Shown: piece after piece, positions 45,898 to 54,979 of the stretch
Layout of the letters: the number at the start of each line of letters is the position of its first letter
Position numbering within the stretch: the stretch's first letter is position 1
NCBI RefSeq assembly: GCF_020166395.1
Contig: NZ_JAIQXU010000004.1
Location: forward strand, 1 to 64,000
Origin: Deinococcus betulae
GTDB taxonomy: Bacteria; Deinococcota; Deinococci; Deinococcales; Deinococcaceae
Direction: 5' to 3'
DNA length: 64,000 bases
Translations under genes and position numbers: made by a program
The notes under the pieces: generated by a model
What the model was told of the DNA's origin: nothing
The model's database searches: none
The model's input: the letters and a program-made list of their open reading frames with translations, nothing else

Positions 45898-46272
45898 TCA
45901 GTCCCGGTCCTCGCGGGCGTGGTCCAGGGCGTTGGCAATGGTGGTGGTGACGTGGCTGTCCAGAAGGCGGTAATACACCACCCGGCCTGCCCGGCGCGAG
46001 GCCACGACCCGCCCAGCGCGCAGCAGTCGCAGCTGGTGGCTGACAGCACTCTCGCTGAGTCCCACCACGGCGGCCAGGTCGCACACACACAGTTCGGCGG
46101 CGTGCAGGGCGCTCAGGATTTTCAGGCGGGTGGGGTCGGCCATCAGCTTCAGAAAAGCGCTGGCCCCTTCCACACAGCCCGCGTCGGGCAGGCTGGCGCG
46201 CGCCTGCGCCACCGCCTCGGGATGGATGCAGCTCACCTCACAGCGGTCATCGGCAGGCGGTGCAGATGTCAT
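45898..46272 (-). CDS. ArsR/SmtB-family metal sensor (CadC-like)
   Basis: 124 residues. The winged helix is VVGLSESAVSHQLRLLRAGR. A metal-site motif ELCVCDL sits in helix alpha-3, with N-terminal CEVSCIHPE and a C-terminal DSHVTTTIANALDHARED helix, as in CadC/SmtB sensors of cadmium, lead or zinc. Divergent from the P1B ATPase. The ATG at 46272 follows TACACT by 6 bases, so it is probably leaderless; the TCAGAT-GAAT-ATCTGA operator overlaps its -35 region. Confidence 0.88.
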   Translation of the reverse strand: MTSAPPADDRCEVSCIHPEAVAQARASLPDAGCVEGASAFLKLMADPTRLKILSALHAAELCVCDLAAVVGLSESAVSHQLRLLRAGRVVASRRAGRVVYYRLLDSHVTTTIANALDHAREDRD

Positions 46273-46278
46273 CCCAGG

Positions 46279-46341
46279 AGTGTACCCTGATCTTCCATTC
46301 AGATGAATATCTGAGCAGGTGCTCAGCTTTTAGAGTATGCT
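46279..46341. promoter_or_regulatory. Divergent promoters and operators for arsR-type and P1B-ATPase genes
   Basis: Plus-strand -10 TATGCT (46336-46341) is 6 bases before the ATPase ATG; minus-strand TACACT (46279-46284) serves the repressor. Between them are two inverted repeats: TCAGAT-4-ATCTGA (46299-46314) and the overlapping CTGAGCA-GG-TGCTCAG (46311-46326). They fit a dimer-bound ArsR repressor controlling both genes. Confidence 0.7.
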
Positions 46342-46347
46342 GATCCT

Positions 46348-48513
46348 ATGGCTCCCTTGCCCACAGTGCCCGCTGCCGATACCTCTCTGTCCTACATGGT
46401 TGAGGGCATGGACTGCGCCAACTGTGTGCAAAAAGTAGAGCGGCTGATGGCGACCTTGCCCGGCGCTGCTGAGGTCAAAACCAGCTTTGCGCGGCAGACC
46501 CTGGATCTGCACCTGAACGAGACGCAGACCAGCCGCGCGGCGCTGGAAGGGCACTTGCGCTCACTGGGCTATCAGCCGACGCTGCTGCACAGCGCGGGGC
46601 CAGAGCAGGCGGTCCCACTTTCCCCAGCCCCTGTCCCCCGGCCCTGGTTTGCCACCGCGCAGGGCCGGCTGGTGCTCGCCAGCGGCGCGCTGCTGGCCGC
46701 CGCCTGGGCACTGAGTTTCGCGGCGCCCGCCTGGGAGACAGCCGGGTTTATCGCCGCCACGCTGCTGGGCACCTGGCCGCTGGCGCGCGCGGCGTGGGCC
46801 AGTGCGCGCCTGGGCGACCTCTTCAGCATCAATTTGCTGGTCACTCTGGCGGCCCTGGGTGCGGTGGCAATTGGCGAGGCGGCAGAGGGCGCCGTGGTCG
46901 TGTTCTTCTTTGCCATCGGTGAACTGCTGGAAGGCGTAGCAGCGGGCCGGGCACGCGAAGGCATCCGCGCGCTGGCGGCCCTGACGCCCCGCACCGCCCA
47001 GCTGGTAACTTCGGAGGGGGTGCGGGAGGTGCCTGCCGAAACGGTGCGCGTCGGCCAGATCGTGCAGGTGGTGCCGGGCGCCCGCATGCCAGTGGACGGA
47101 ACAGTGCTCAGCGGCCTCAGCAGCGCCGATGAAAGCCAGGTGACTGGTGAGAGCATTCCTGTGCTCAAGGAAGCCGGCGCCGCCGTCTACGCAGGCAGCA
47201 TCAACGGCGACGGGGTCCTGACTGTCCGCGCCGAGCGCGAGGCCCACGACAACACGCTGGCCCGCATCCTGCACCTGGTGGAAGAGGCCGAGGCCAGCCG
47301 CGCCCCCACCGCGCGCCTGATCGAGCGGTTCAGCCGGGTCTACACACCGGGCGTGGTGCTGGTGTCGGCGCTGGTGGCGGTGGTGCCGCCTCTGCTGGGC
47401 GCAGCTTGGTCCGAATGGCTGTACCGGGGCCTGAGCCTGCTGCTGATCGGCTGTCCCTGCGCGCTGGTCCTGAGCGTCCCAGCGGCGATTACCAGCGGCC
47501 TGAGTGCCGGCGCGCGCCGGGGCCTGCTGGTTAAGGGCGGCGCCGCGCTGGAAAAGCTGGGGACGGTCAAGACGGTGGCCTTCGACAAAACGGGAACCCT
47601 GACGGTGGGCACTCCTCAAGTGACGAGGCTGCGGACCTTGAGCGGCACGGACGACGAGACGTTGCGCCTGGCCGCTGCCATCGAGACCGGCAGTGCCCAT
47701 CCGCTGGGCCGGGCCATCGTGGCCGAAGCGGCGCGGCGTGGGCTGCAGGTGCCGACGGCGCAGGACGCCCGTGCTCTGCCGGGCCGGGCGGTGAGCGCTG
47801 TGGTGGAGGGACGCGCCCTAAGTGTGGCGTCGCCGCGCCACGCGGCCGAGTTGGCTCCACTGGCCGCCGACCTCACCCGCGAAATTGAAGCGCTGGAAGG
47901 CCAGGGGCAAACCGTGGTGCTGCTGCTTGACGGGACGGCACCTCTGGCCCTGCTGGCTCTGCGCGACGAGCCTCGCCCCGATGCCCAGGCGGCGGTCTCG
48001 CGGCTGCGGGCGCTGGGGGTACAGCCCCTGATGCTGACGGGCGACAACGCCCGCACCGGGCAGGCCATCGCCTCCGGGCTGGGGCTGGCGGTGCAAGCGG
48101 GGCTGCTGCCTGAAGATAAGCTGCGCGCGGTGCAAACGCTGCGCGAGCAGGGCGGCGTGGCCTTCGTGGGCGACGGCATTAACGACGCTCCCGCGCTGGC
48201 TCAGGCCGACGTGGGCGTGGCGATGGGCGGGGGCACCGACGTCGCGCTCGACACCGCCGACGCGGCGCTGCTGCGCGGGCGCGTGTCGGGCGCGGCCGAC
48301 CTGATCGAGCTGTCGCGCGCTGTGCTGGGCAATATCCGCGTCAATGTGGCGATTGCCCTGGGCCTGAAGGCGGCCTTCCTGGTCACGACGCTGCTGGGCA
48401 TCACCAATCTATGGATGGCGGTGCTGGCTGACACCGGAGCCACGGCGCTGGTGACGGCGAATGCCCTGCGGCTGCTGCGGTGGGCGCCACGCGCCAGACG
48501 AGATCAGTGGTGA
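46348..48513 (+). CDS. Heavy-metal P1B-type ATPase, Zn/Cd/Pb class
   Basis: 721 residues. One N-terminal metal-binding domain with GMDCANC (Cys23, Cys26), eight membrane segments, the CPC ion-binding motif in IGCPCALVLSVP near 368-370, and the phosphorylated Asp in DKTGTLTVG at about 413. ADTGATALVTANALRLL near the end is the Zn/Cd/Pb-class signature seen in ZntA. It exports divalent heavy metals across the cytoplasmic membrane. Its ATG follows TATGCT by 6 bases (leaderless). Expression is controlled by the adjacent ArsR-type sensor. Confidence 0.92.
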   Translation: MAPLPTVPAADTSLSYMVEGMDCANCVQKVERLMATLPGAAEVKTSFARQTLDLHLNETQTSRAALEGHLRSLGYQPTLLHSAGPEQAVPLSPAPVPRPWFATAQGRLVLASGALLAAAWALSFAAPAWETAGFIAATLLGTWPLARAAWASARLGDLFSINLLVTLAALGAVAIGEAAEGAVVVFFFAIGELLEGVAAGRAREGIRALAALTPRTAQLVTSEGVREVPAETVRVGQIVQVVPGARMPVDGTVLSGLSSADESQVTGESIPVLKEAGAAVYAGSINGDGVLTVRAEREAHDNTLARILHLVEEAEASRAPTARLIERFSRVYTPGVVLVSALVAVVPPLLGAAWSEWLYRGLSLLLIGCPCALVLSVPAAITSGLSAGARRGLLVKGGAALEKLGTVKTVAFDKTGTLTVGTPQVTRLRTLSGTDDETLRLAAAIETGSAHPLGRAIVAEAARRGLQVPTAQDARALPGRAVSAVVEGRALSVASPRHAAELAPLAADLTREIEALEGQGQTVVLLLDGTAPLALLALRDEPRPDAQAAVSRLRALGVQPLMLTGDNARTGQAIASGLGLAVQAGLLPEDKLRAVQTLREQGGVAFVGDGINDAPALAQADVGVAMGGGTDVALDTADAALLRGRVSGAADLIELSRAVLGNIRVNVAIALGLKAAFLVTTLLGITNLWMAVLADTGATALVTANALRLLRWAPRARRDQW

Positions 48514-48820
48514 GGAATGACCACTACCTCGGTGATCTTGTTGGAAAGCTATCTCATCACTGTGAACTCCGTTTAGAGAGGGTTTGGGGGCGTCGGCCAG
48601 GCATTTCTTCCCCAACACAGAGTCGGTGAACACGGTCTAGCACTTCAGCAGACAAGAAACATTTCCACCAATGGTTAAGGCGTTACTCTGAGCCTGTCTT
48701 TCTGAACGCTCCGTGCAGGGTTGGTTATTTGCAAGAGGTTGCACCAGTTCTGGCAGTGCGGTGATTCTTAGAATGCGTTCTTGCGGACAGGTCAGACTTC
48801 AGGACCAGTTGTCTGACCTC
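48514..48820. other. Intergenic, no gene seen
   Basis: 307 bases between the ATPase and the convergent hypothetical gene. No frame with a ribosome site. Lower GC than the ATPase. A few phrases near 48590-48670 could be decayed insertion-sequence debris, but nothing is firm enough to name. Confidence 0.4.
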
Positions 48821-49597
48821 TTACAAAGGCAGGAGGCCCGCCGCCAACTGCCGAACCTCTACCGGAAGGCCACCGGGCAGGCGGGCCAGCCCTGGAAAAC
48901 CGCCACAAGCGAAACATTCCCGCAGATAAGACACAAAGGTCGTGTTGTGCCATTCGTATTCCACACGGGCATCTGCTGAGGCATTGGGGAGGTGGATGGC
49001 GTAGGGCGGACCACCACTCGTGTCGTCCTTGTGCCACTCGTCCGGCGCGAACTCTGCCGCCAGACAGGGGTCGAATGTGCAGCGCTCTTCGGGAGGAACA
49101 GAGCCGAATTCCTCCAGCCATTCCCGAACGAAATACAGCACGCTATGCACAGGGTCGACCACAACCGCGTCGGCTGGCACGGCGGTGTCTCCCCACGGCG
49201 CTTGCCCAACGAGGTGAACACTCCCCACGACCTCATACCAGGCCTGCAAGGACAGTGGGAGGGGACCAGCCAGGCGGTCAAGTCGCTTCAGTTGCAGCAA
49301 AGAAGTTTTGGACGGCGGGGAGTATGGGCGCGTTGGCGTGAACCCACCACCCGAGAAGGTGCCGAACCGGTAGCCCAGAGCTCTGAGCTGTGGAAGTAGC
49401 GTCTGGATATTCGCCCGCGCGCGCCGCATCGTTTCGCGTGCAACTGCCGCCGCTTCAGGCAGGATGGACGGGTGGCGAACCTCTGGCCCCATTTCGACCA
49501 GTTCCGCCCACACCTGTTCATATTCTCCTGCAAGGTAACGCTCCAGAAAGGTCGCCACGCGAGCAAGTATAGAAGCGCCCGCCAGATGCGTCTCCAT
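48821..49597 (-). CDS. Hypothetical cytoplasmic protein, possibly SUKH-like
   Basis: 258 residues from ATG 49597 (a GTG at 49600 is equally possible). Helical N-terminus (VATFLERYLAGEYEQVWAEL) followed by a mixed region with LKRLDRLAGPLPLSLQAWYEVVGSVHLVG, a pattern reminiscent of SMI1/KNR4 (SUKH) proteins, where a helix precedes a Leu-Pro-Pro-type segment and a glycine-rich turn. That family includes toxin-immunity proteins, but no toxin gene is next to it. Assignment is weak. Confidence 0.6.
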   Translation of the reverse strand: METHLAGASILARVATFLERYLAGEYEQVWAELVEMGPEVRHPSILPEAAAVARETMRRARANIQTLLPQLRALGYRFGTFSGGGFTPTRPYSPPSKTSLLQLKRLDRLAGPLPLSLQAWYEVVGSVHLVGQAPWGDTAVPADAVVVDPVHSVLYFVREWLEEFGSVPPEERCTFDPCLAAEFAPDEWHKDDTSGGPPYAIHLPNASADARVEYEWHNTTFVSYLRECFACGGFPGLARLPGGLPVEVRQLAAGLLPL

Positions 49598-49660
49598 CAC
49601 ATTGCCCCCACGACCAGCCTCTTCAGCGCTGTGTCAGGTTTGCCAGGTTGTGGCCTTCCC

Positions 49661-50674
49661 CTATCCTTCTCTTGGCGGGCCGGTACTGCCGCGCTCAATG
49701 AGACGGGCAGGCAACACCACATGTGGTGTGGTCAGCGGCTGGCCCAGCAGTTGCGCGGTCATCAGGCGGGCGGCGTGCTCAGCCATCGCTTCAACCGGTT
49801 GCTCGAGCACCGTGATCGGCGGGTCCACCAGCGCGGTCCAGGGATAGTTGTCGAAGGTCAGCAGGCTGAGATCGTGCGGCAAGCGCAATCCCCGTTCTTT
49901 AATGGCCCGGAAGGCCCCCGACGCCTGGGTGCCGGTCAGGGCAATCAGGGCCGTCGGCGGCTGGGGCAAGGCCAGCAGGTCGTGGGTCAGGGCGTAAGCG
50001 CTGTCTTCGGTCAGCAGGGTAACGCGCTGGTATTCGGGCGGTACGGCCAGCCCCAGGGCATTCATGATTTCGGGAAAGGCCCGGCTGCGTTCTTCTGGGT
50101 GGGTCGCGGGGTGGTAGGTGCCCAGCGCAGCAATGCGGCGGTGGCCCAGCGCGTGCAGGTGGTCCACCGCCAAACGCATAGCGTCCACATTGTCCAGCAT
50201 GACGCTGGGGGCGTCGTGGTGGGGCGGGCGGTAGTCGTATTGGGTAATGGCCACACCCCGCGAACGCAGGCGCCCCAGGTACTCATGGCTGCCGCTGCCG
50301 TAGCCAGGGCGCAGCAAGATGCCGGCGACCCGCTGCCCATACAGGCGGCGCAACTCGGTCAGTTCGCGGGCCGCGCTGTACTCGTTCTCGCTGATAATCA
50401 GGCTATAGCCCGCCTCGCCCAGCACATGCCCGGCGGTGCGGGCAAACTGTCCGAAAAACGGCTCCAGGATAGACGCCACGATCAGCCCCACGGTGCGGCT
50501 CTGACCGCCGCGCAGGGCGCCGGCCCGCTGGTCGGGTTCATAGTGCAGTTGCTCAATGGCCCGCTGCACCCGCGCCAGCGTGTCGGGCGTCAGTTTGTCC
50601 GGCTCTTTGAGGGCGCGTTTGGCGGTGGTGGGAGAAACGCCGGCCAGCCGCGCGACGTCCTGAATGGTGGACAC
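49661..50674 (-). CDS. LacI-family repressor of the polyol operon
   Basis: 337 residues from GTG 50674, which follows TACACT by 6 bases (leaderless; -35 TTGGGT at 50704-50709). The hinge/HTH TIQDVARLAGVSPTTAKRAL is intact, followed by a periplasmic-binding-protein fold. It is divergent from the sugar-binding protein gene. Two 18-bp operators lie in the intergenic region, one beside its own -35, so autoregulation is likely. The inducer is probably a polyol or its keto product. Confidence 0.88.
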   Translation of the reverse strand: MSTIQDVARLAGVSPTTAKRALKEPDKLTPDTLARVQRAIEQLHYEPDQRAGALRGGQSRTVGLIVASILEPFFGQFARTAGHVLGEAGYSLIISENEYSAARELTELRRLYGQRVAGILLRPGYGSGSHEYLGRLRSRGVAITQYDYRPPHHDAPSVMLDNVDAMRLAVDHLHALGHRRIAALGTYHPATHPEERSRAFPEIMNALGLAVPPEYQRVTLLTEDSAYALTHDLLALPQPPTALIALTGTQASGAFRAIKERGLRLPHDLSLLTFDNYPWTALVDPPITVLEQPVEAMAEHAARLMTAQLLGQPLTTPHVVLPARLIERGSTGPPREG

Positions 50675-50708
50675 GCCACCAGTGTAGGTCAGGGGGCAGC
50701 ACAACCCA

Positions 50709-50726
50709 AATGGTCTCGTGTCCATT
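50709..50726. promoter_or_regulatory. LacI operator O1
   Basis: AATGGTCTCGTGTCCATT, an imperfect palindrome with central CG typical of LacI-family sites. It adjoins the -35 of the repressor gene. It differs at only one base from the reverse complement of O2, 76 bp away. Confidence 0.75.
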
Positions 50727-50784
50727 TTCACAAAGTGCGGCCTACACGGTGGCTATAGACAAGCGCATCAAAGTATGTTTCACT

Positions 50785-50802
50785 AATGGCCACGAGACCA
50801 TT
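50785..50802. promoter_or_regulatory. LacI operator O2
   Basis: AATGGCCACGAGACCATT. Arms of O1 and O2 also form a perfect 12-bp inverted repeat (AATGGTCTCGTG / CACGAGACCATT). The spacing, about seven helical turns, would permit looping. It lies between the promoter region and the binding-protein gene. Confidence 0.75.
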
Positions 50803-50935
50803 CAACTCAAGCTCAGGTGGAGCGGCCACCTGAACCGCCCTGGCACGCCCGTGTGCTGTTGGGCGCCCGCGCCGCCCCGTCCCCTCTTGCTGGCCTGCGT
50901 CCTGTACGCGGCCCGCGCCCCACCCCGGAGGCTCC

Positions 50936-52270
50936 ATGACCCGAGTGCTGCCCCTTCTGGCCCTGACCGCCGCGCTGCTCTCCAGCGCCCAGGCGGCGTC
51001 CACCATCACCATTGCCACGGTGAACAACCCCGACATGGTGACCATGCAGAAGCTGACGCCCGAGTTCAACAAGAAATACCCGGACATCACGGTGCGCTGG
51101 GTGGTCCTGCCCGAAAACGAACTGCGTCAGAAAATCACATTGGACGTGGCCAGTGGGGCGGGCTCCTTCGACCTGGCGACCGTCGGCGCCTACGAGGTGC
51201 CCATCTGGGCGAAAAACGGCTGGCTGGAGCCCCTGACCCCGCTGTTTACCAAGAACCCTACGATTGCCAGCGCCTACAAGCTGAATGACATTTTGCCTGG
51301 GGTGCGCAGCGCCCTGACGGTGGGCGGCAACCTGTATGCGGTGCCGTTTTACGCCGAATCCAGCATGACGTTCTACAACAAGGACCTGTTCAAGGCGGCC
51401 GGGCTGACCATGCCTACCAAGCCCACCTGGACGCAGATGCAGACCTTCGCCAGCAAGATTCATAACCCCGCCAAGGGCGTGTACGGCATCTGCCTGCGTG
51501 GCCTGCCTGGCTGGGGCGAGAACATGGCGCTGTTCACCACGATGGTCAACACGTTTGGCGGCCGCTGGTACGACCCCAACTGGCAAGCCCAGGTCAACAG
51601 CCCTGCCTGGAAAAACGCCATGACGTTCTATGTCAACCTGGTCAAGCGTTACGGACCCCCCGGCGCCACCAGCAACGGCTTTACCGAAAACCTGACCCTG
51701 ATGAGTCAGGGCAAGTGCGGCATGTGGGTGGACGCCACCGTGGCCGCCGGCTTCCTGAGTGACCCCACCAGCAGCAAAATCACCAAGTCGGTGGGCTTCG
51801 CCTCAGCGCCGGTGGGCACCACAGCGCGCGGGAACAACTGGTACTGGAGCTGGAACCTGGCCATTCCCAAGAGCACCAAGCAGGAAGACGCCGCCTTCAA
51901 ATTCCTGACCTGGGCCACTAGCCCCGAGTACATCGCCCTCGTGGCCAAGACCAAGGGCACCTGGGCCAGCGTGCCCCCCGGCACCCGCACCAGCACCTAC
52001 AGCAACGCCAATTACAAGAAGGCGGCCGGCGCTTTCAGCAGCCTGGTGCTGAGCAGCATCAACAGCGCGGACGTGAACCGCGCCACCAAAGACCCGGTAC
52101 CCTACACCGGCGTGCAGTACGTCGCCATTCCCGAGTTCCAGGCGCTGGGCACCCAGGTCGGGCAGTACCTGGCCGGCGCCCTGAGCGGTCAGTACACCAT
52201 TGACCAGGCCCTGAAACTGGCGCAGGACGCCGCGCAGAAAACAGCGCGCGAGGGCGGTTACCAGAAGTAA
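50936..52270 (+). CDS. Polyol ABC transporter substrate-binding protein
   Basis: 444 residues. Signal peptide MTRVLPLLALTAALLSSAQA. Resembles SmoE-type binding proteins: KITLDVASGAGSFDLATVGA, AVPFYAESSMTFYNKDLF, and the NWYWSWNLAIPKSTKQEDA pocket segment. The ATG at 50936 has GGAGG six bases upstream. It delivers a polyol such as mannitol, sorbitol or arabinitol to the two permeases downstream, and is first in the operon. Confidence 0.88.
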   Translation: MTRVLPLLALTAALLSSAQAASTITIATVNNPDMVTMQKLTPEFNKKYPDITVRWVVLPENELRQKITLDVASGAGSFDLATVGAYEVPIWAKNGWLEPLTPLFTKNPTIASAYKLNDILPGVRSALTVGGNLYAVPFYAESSMTFYNKDLFKAAGLTMPTKPTWTQMQTFASKIHNPAKGVYGICLRGLPGWGENMALFTTMVNTFGGRWYDPNWQAQVNSPAWKNAMTFYVNLVKRYGPPGATSNGFTENLTLMSQGKCGMWVDATVAAGFLSDPTSSKITKSVGFASAPVGTTARGNNWYWSWNLAIPKSTKQEDAAFKFLTWATSPEYIALVAKTKGTWASVPPGTRTSTYSNANYKKAAGAFSSLVLSSINSADVNRATKDPVPYTGVQYVAIPEFQALGTQVGQYLAGALSGQYTIDQALKLAQDAAQKTAREGGYQK

Positions 52271-52305
52271 CGGCGCCAGCGGCCACCGAGCAGCACCCCC
52301 CCATG

Positions 52306-52343
52306 AAGAAGGCCCGGCGCCCCCACACCCGCCGCGCCTTCTT
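52306..52343 (+). terminator. Intercistronic hairpin after the binding protein
   Basis: AAGAAGGC (52306-52313) pairs with GCCTTCTT (52336-52343) and CGGCG with CGCCG inside, around one C-C mismatch. Such stems commonly raise binding-protein mRNA relative to the permease genes. Confidence 0.6.
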
Positions 52344-52417
52344 CGCCTTCCCCCAGCCGCGCTGCTTTGCCGCGCCGCCCCCTACCCCCCTCTCTGTCCC
52401 ACCTGGAGGTGACGCCC

Positions 52418-53344
<927 letters not shown>

Positions 53345-53345
53345 C

Positions 53346-54197
53346 ATGACCACCTTCACTCCTGTTTCGGCCCCCAGACCTGCCAACCGGCACCGAATCC
53401 GCAACGCCCTGCTGACCCTGCTGACCTACCTGATCGCGCTGGCGTTCCTGTTTCCGCTGGTCTGGATGGTCCTGGCAGCGTTTAAGACCGAGGCGCAGGC
53501 GTTTGCCACGCCTCCCGTCTTTTTCTTTACGCCGACTCTGGAAAACTTTGAGCGGGCGCTGGGCGGCTACTTTCCGGCCCTGAGAAATAGCCTGGCCGCC
53601 GCCCTGGGGTCCACACTGCTGGCCTTTGTGCTGGGTCTGCCGGCGGCCTTTGCTCTGGCGGTTTACCCCACCCGGCGCGCTCAGGGCGTGCTGACGTGGA
53701 TGCTGAGCACCAAGTTCATGCCCGCTGTGGGCGTGATCGTGCCGCTGTTCCTGATCTACCGCAACCTCGATCTGCTGGACACACTGCCGGGCCTGATTCT
53801 GATGTACACCACCATGAACCTGCCGCTGGTGGTGTGGATGATGCACAGCTACATGACCGAGATTCCGGCGGCCATCTACGAGGCGGCCAAGGTGGACGGG
53901 GCCTCTGTTGTCCACGAGTTCTTTACCATCGCCCTACCGCTGTCCATGCCCGGCATCTTCGCCACGGCGCTGCTGTGCCTGATCTTCGCCTGGAACGAGG
54001 TCTTTTTTGCCCTGAACTTGACGAGTTCCCAGGCGGCGCCGCTGAGCGTCTTCATCGGGGAATTTAAGACCAGCCAGGGCCTGTTCTGGGCGCAGCTGAG
54101 CGCCGCTGCCACCCTGACTGTACTGCCGGTGCTGATCTTCGGCTGGATTGCCCAGCGCCAGCTGGTACGCGGCCTGAGCTTCGGGGCCGTGAAGTAA
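53346..54197 (+). CDS. Polyol ABC transporter permease, MalG/SmoG-like
   Basis: 283 residues, starting one base after the previous stop codon. Six membrane segments, with the EAA loop EAAKVDGASVVHEFFTIALP. FPLVWMVLAAFKTEAQAF is the typical first extracytoplasmic stretch. It forms the transmembrane channel with the previous protein. Followed at 54208 by a P-loop kinase gene. Confidence 0.9.
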   Translation: MTTFTPVSAPRPANRHRIRNALLTLLTYLIALAFLFPLVWMVLAAFKTEAQAFATPPVFFFTPTLENFERALGGYFPALRNSLAAALGSTLLAFVLGLPAAFALAVYPTRRAQGVLTWMLSTKFMPAVGVIVPLFLIYRNLDLLDTLPGLILMYTTMNLPLVVWMMHSYMTEIPAAIYEAAKVDGASVVHEFFTIALPLSMPGIFATALLCLIFAWNEVFFALNLTSSQAAPLSVFIGEFKTSQGLFWAQLSAAATLTVLPVLIFGWIAQRQLVRGLSFGAVK

Positions 54198-54207
54198 GAC
54201 ACTGCCT

Positions 54208-54852
54208 ATGACCCCAGCTCCCACTGCTCTGACGGCCTCGCTGGCCGACCTCGTGGCCCTGGCCCGCCGCCTGATCGTGCCCGGCGAGCGGCGGGTGCTG
54301 GGCATCACCGGGGCGCCCGGCGCGGGTAAATCATCCCTCTGCGCGGCACTGGCCGGGGCCCTGGGCGAGGACGCCGCCCTGGTGGGCATGGACGGCTTTC
54401 ACCTGGCGAACGCCGAGTTAGAGCGGCTGGACCGCCGTGACCGCAAAGGCGCGCCCGACACCTTCGATACAGACGGTTACCTGGCCCTGCTGCGCCGCCT
54501 GCGCACCGAGCCGCAGCAGACGATCTACGCCCCAGTCTTCAGCCGTGAGCTGGAGGAGTCGCTGGGCAGCACCGTCCCTATTCCCGCCGGTACCCCACTC
54601 CTGCTGACCGAGGGCAATTATCTGCTGCTGGAGGCCGGGCGCTGGTCCGAGGTGCGGGCGCTGCTGGACGCCGCCTGGTTTGTCGAAGTGCCCGAAGCGG
54701 TGCGCCTGGACCGATTGGTGGCCCGCCATGAAGCCCACGGCAAGACACCGGCCCAGGCCCGCCAGTGGGCCGCCGAGGTGGACGGCCCCAACGCCGCCTT
54801 GATTGCTGCCACCCGGCCCCACGCCGATCTGGTCGTGACCTGGCAGGCCTGA
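54208..54852 (+). CDS. P-loop nucleoside/sugar kinase family protein
   Basis: 214 residues. The Walker A motif is GITGAPGAGKSSLC near residue 36. DGFHLANAELERLDRRDRKG and the LLTEGNYLLLEAGRW segment match the uridine-kinase/phosphoribulokinase-like family sometimes encoded in sugar and polyol operons, probably phosphorylating a sugar. Substrate not determinable. It lies between the permease and mannitol dehydrogenase genes. Confidence 0.82.
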   Translation: MTPAPTALTASLADLVALARRLIVPGERRVLGITGAPGAGKSSLCAALAGALGEDAALVGMDGFHLANAELERLDRRDRKGAPDTFDTDGYLALLRRLRTEPQQTIYAPVFSRELEESLGSTVPIPAGTPLLLTEGNYLLLEAGRWSEVRALLDAAWFVEVPEAVRLDRLVARHEAHGKTPAQARQWAAEVDGPNAALIAATRPHADLVVTWQA

Positions 54853-54979
54853 GATTTCCGTTTCACACCTGTCCCCTACGGGGCTGGCCCAGCGGCTCAG
54901 GCTGTCTTCTGGCACCCTTTTCGACCCATCTGCTCACGCTTTCCCTCCACACCCAGGACCGCCCTGTCCGGAGTTCTCT

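Noticed and set aside
48821..49597. Immunity protein of a toxin system
   Set aside because: Resemblance to SUKH proteins is slight and no toxin gene adjoins.
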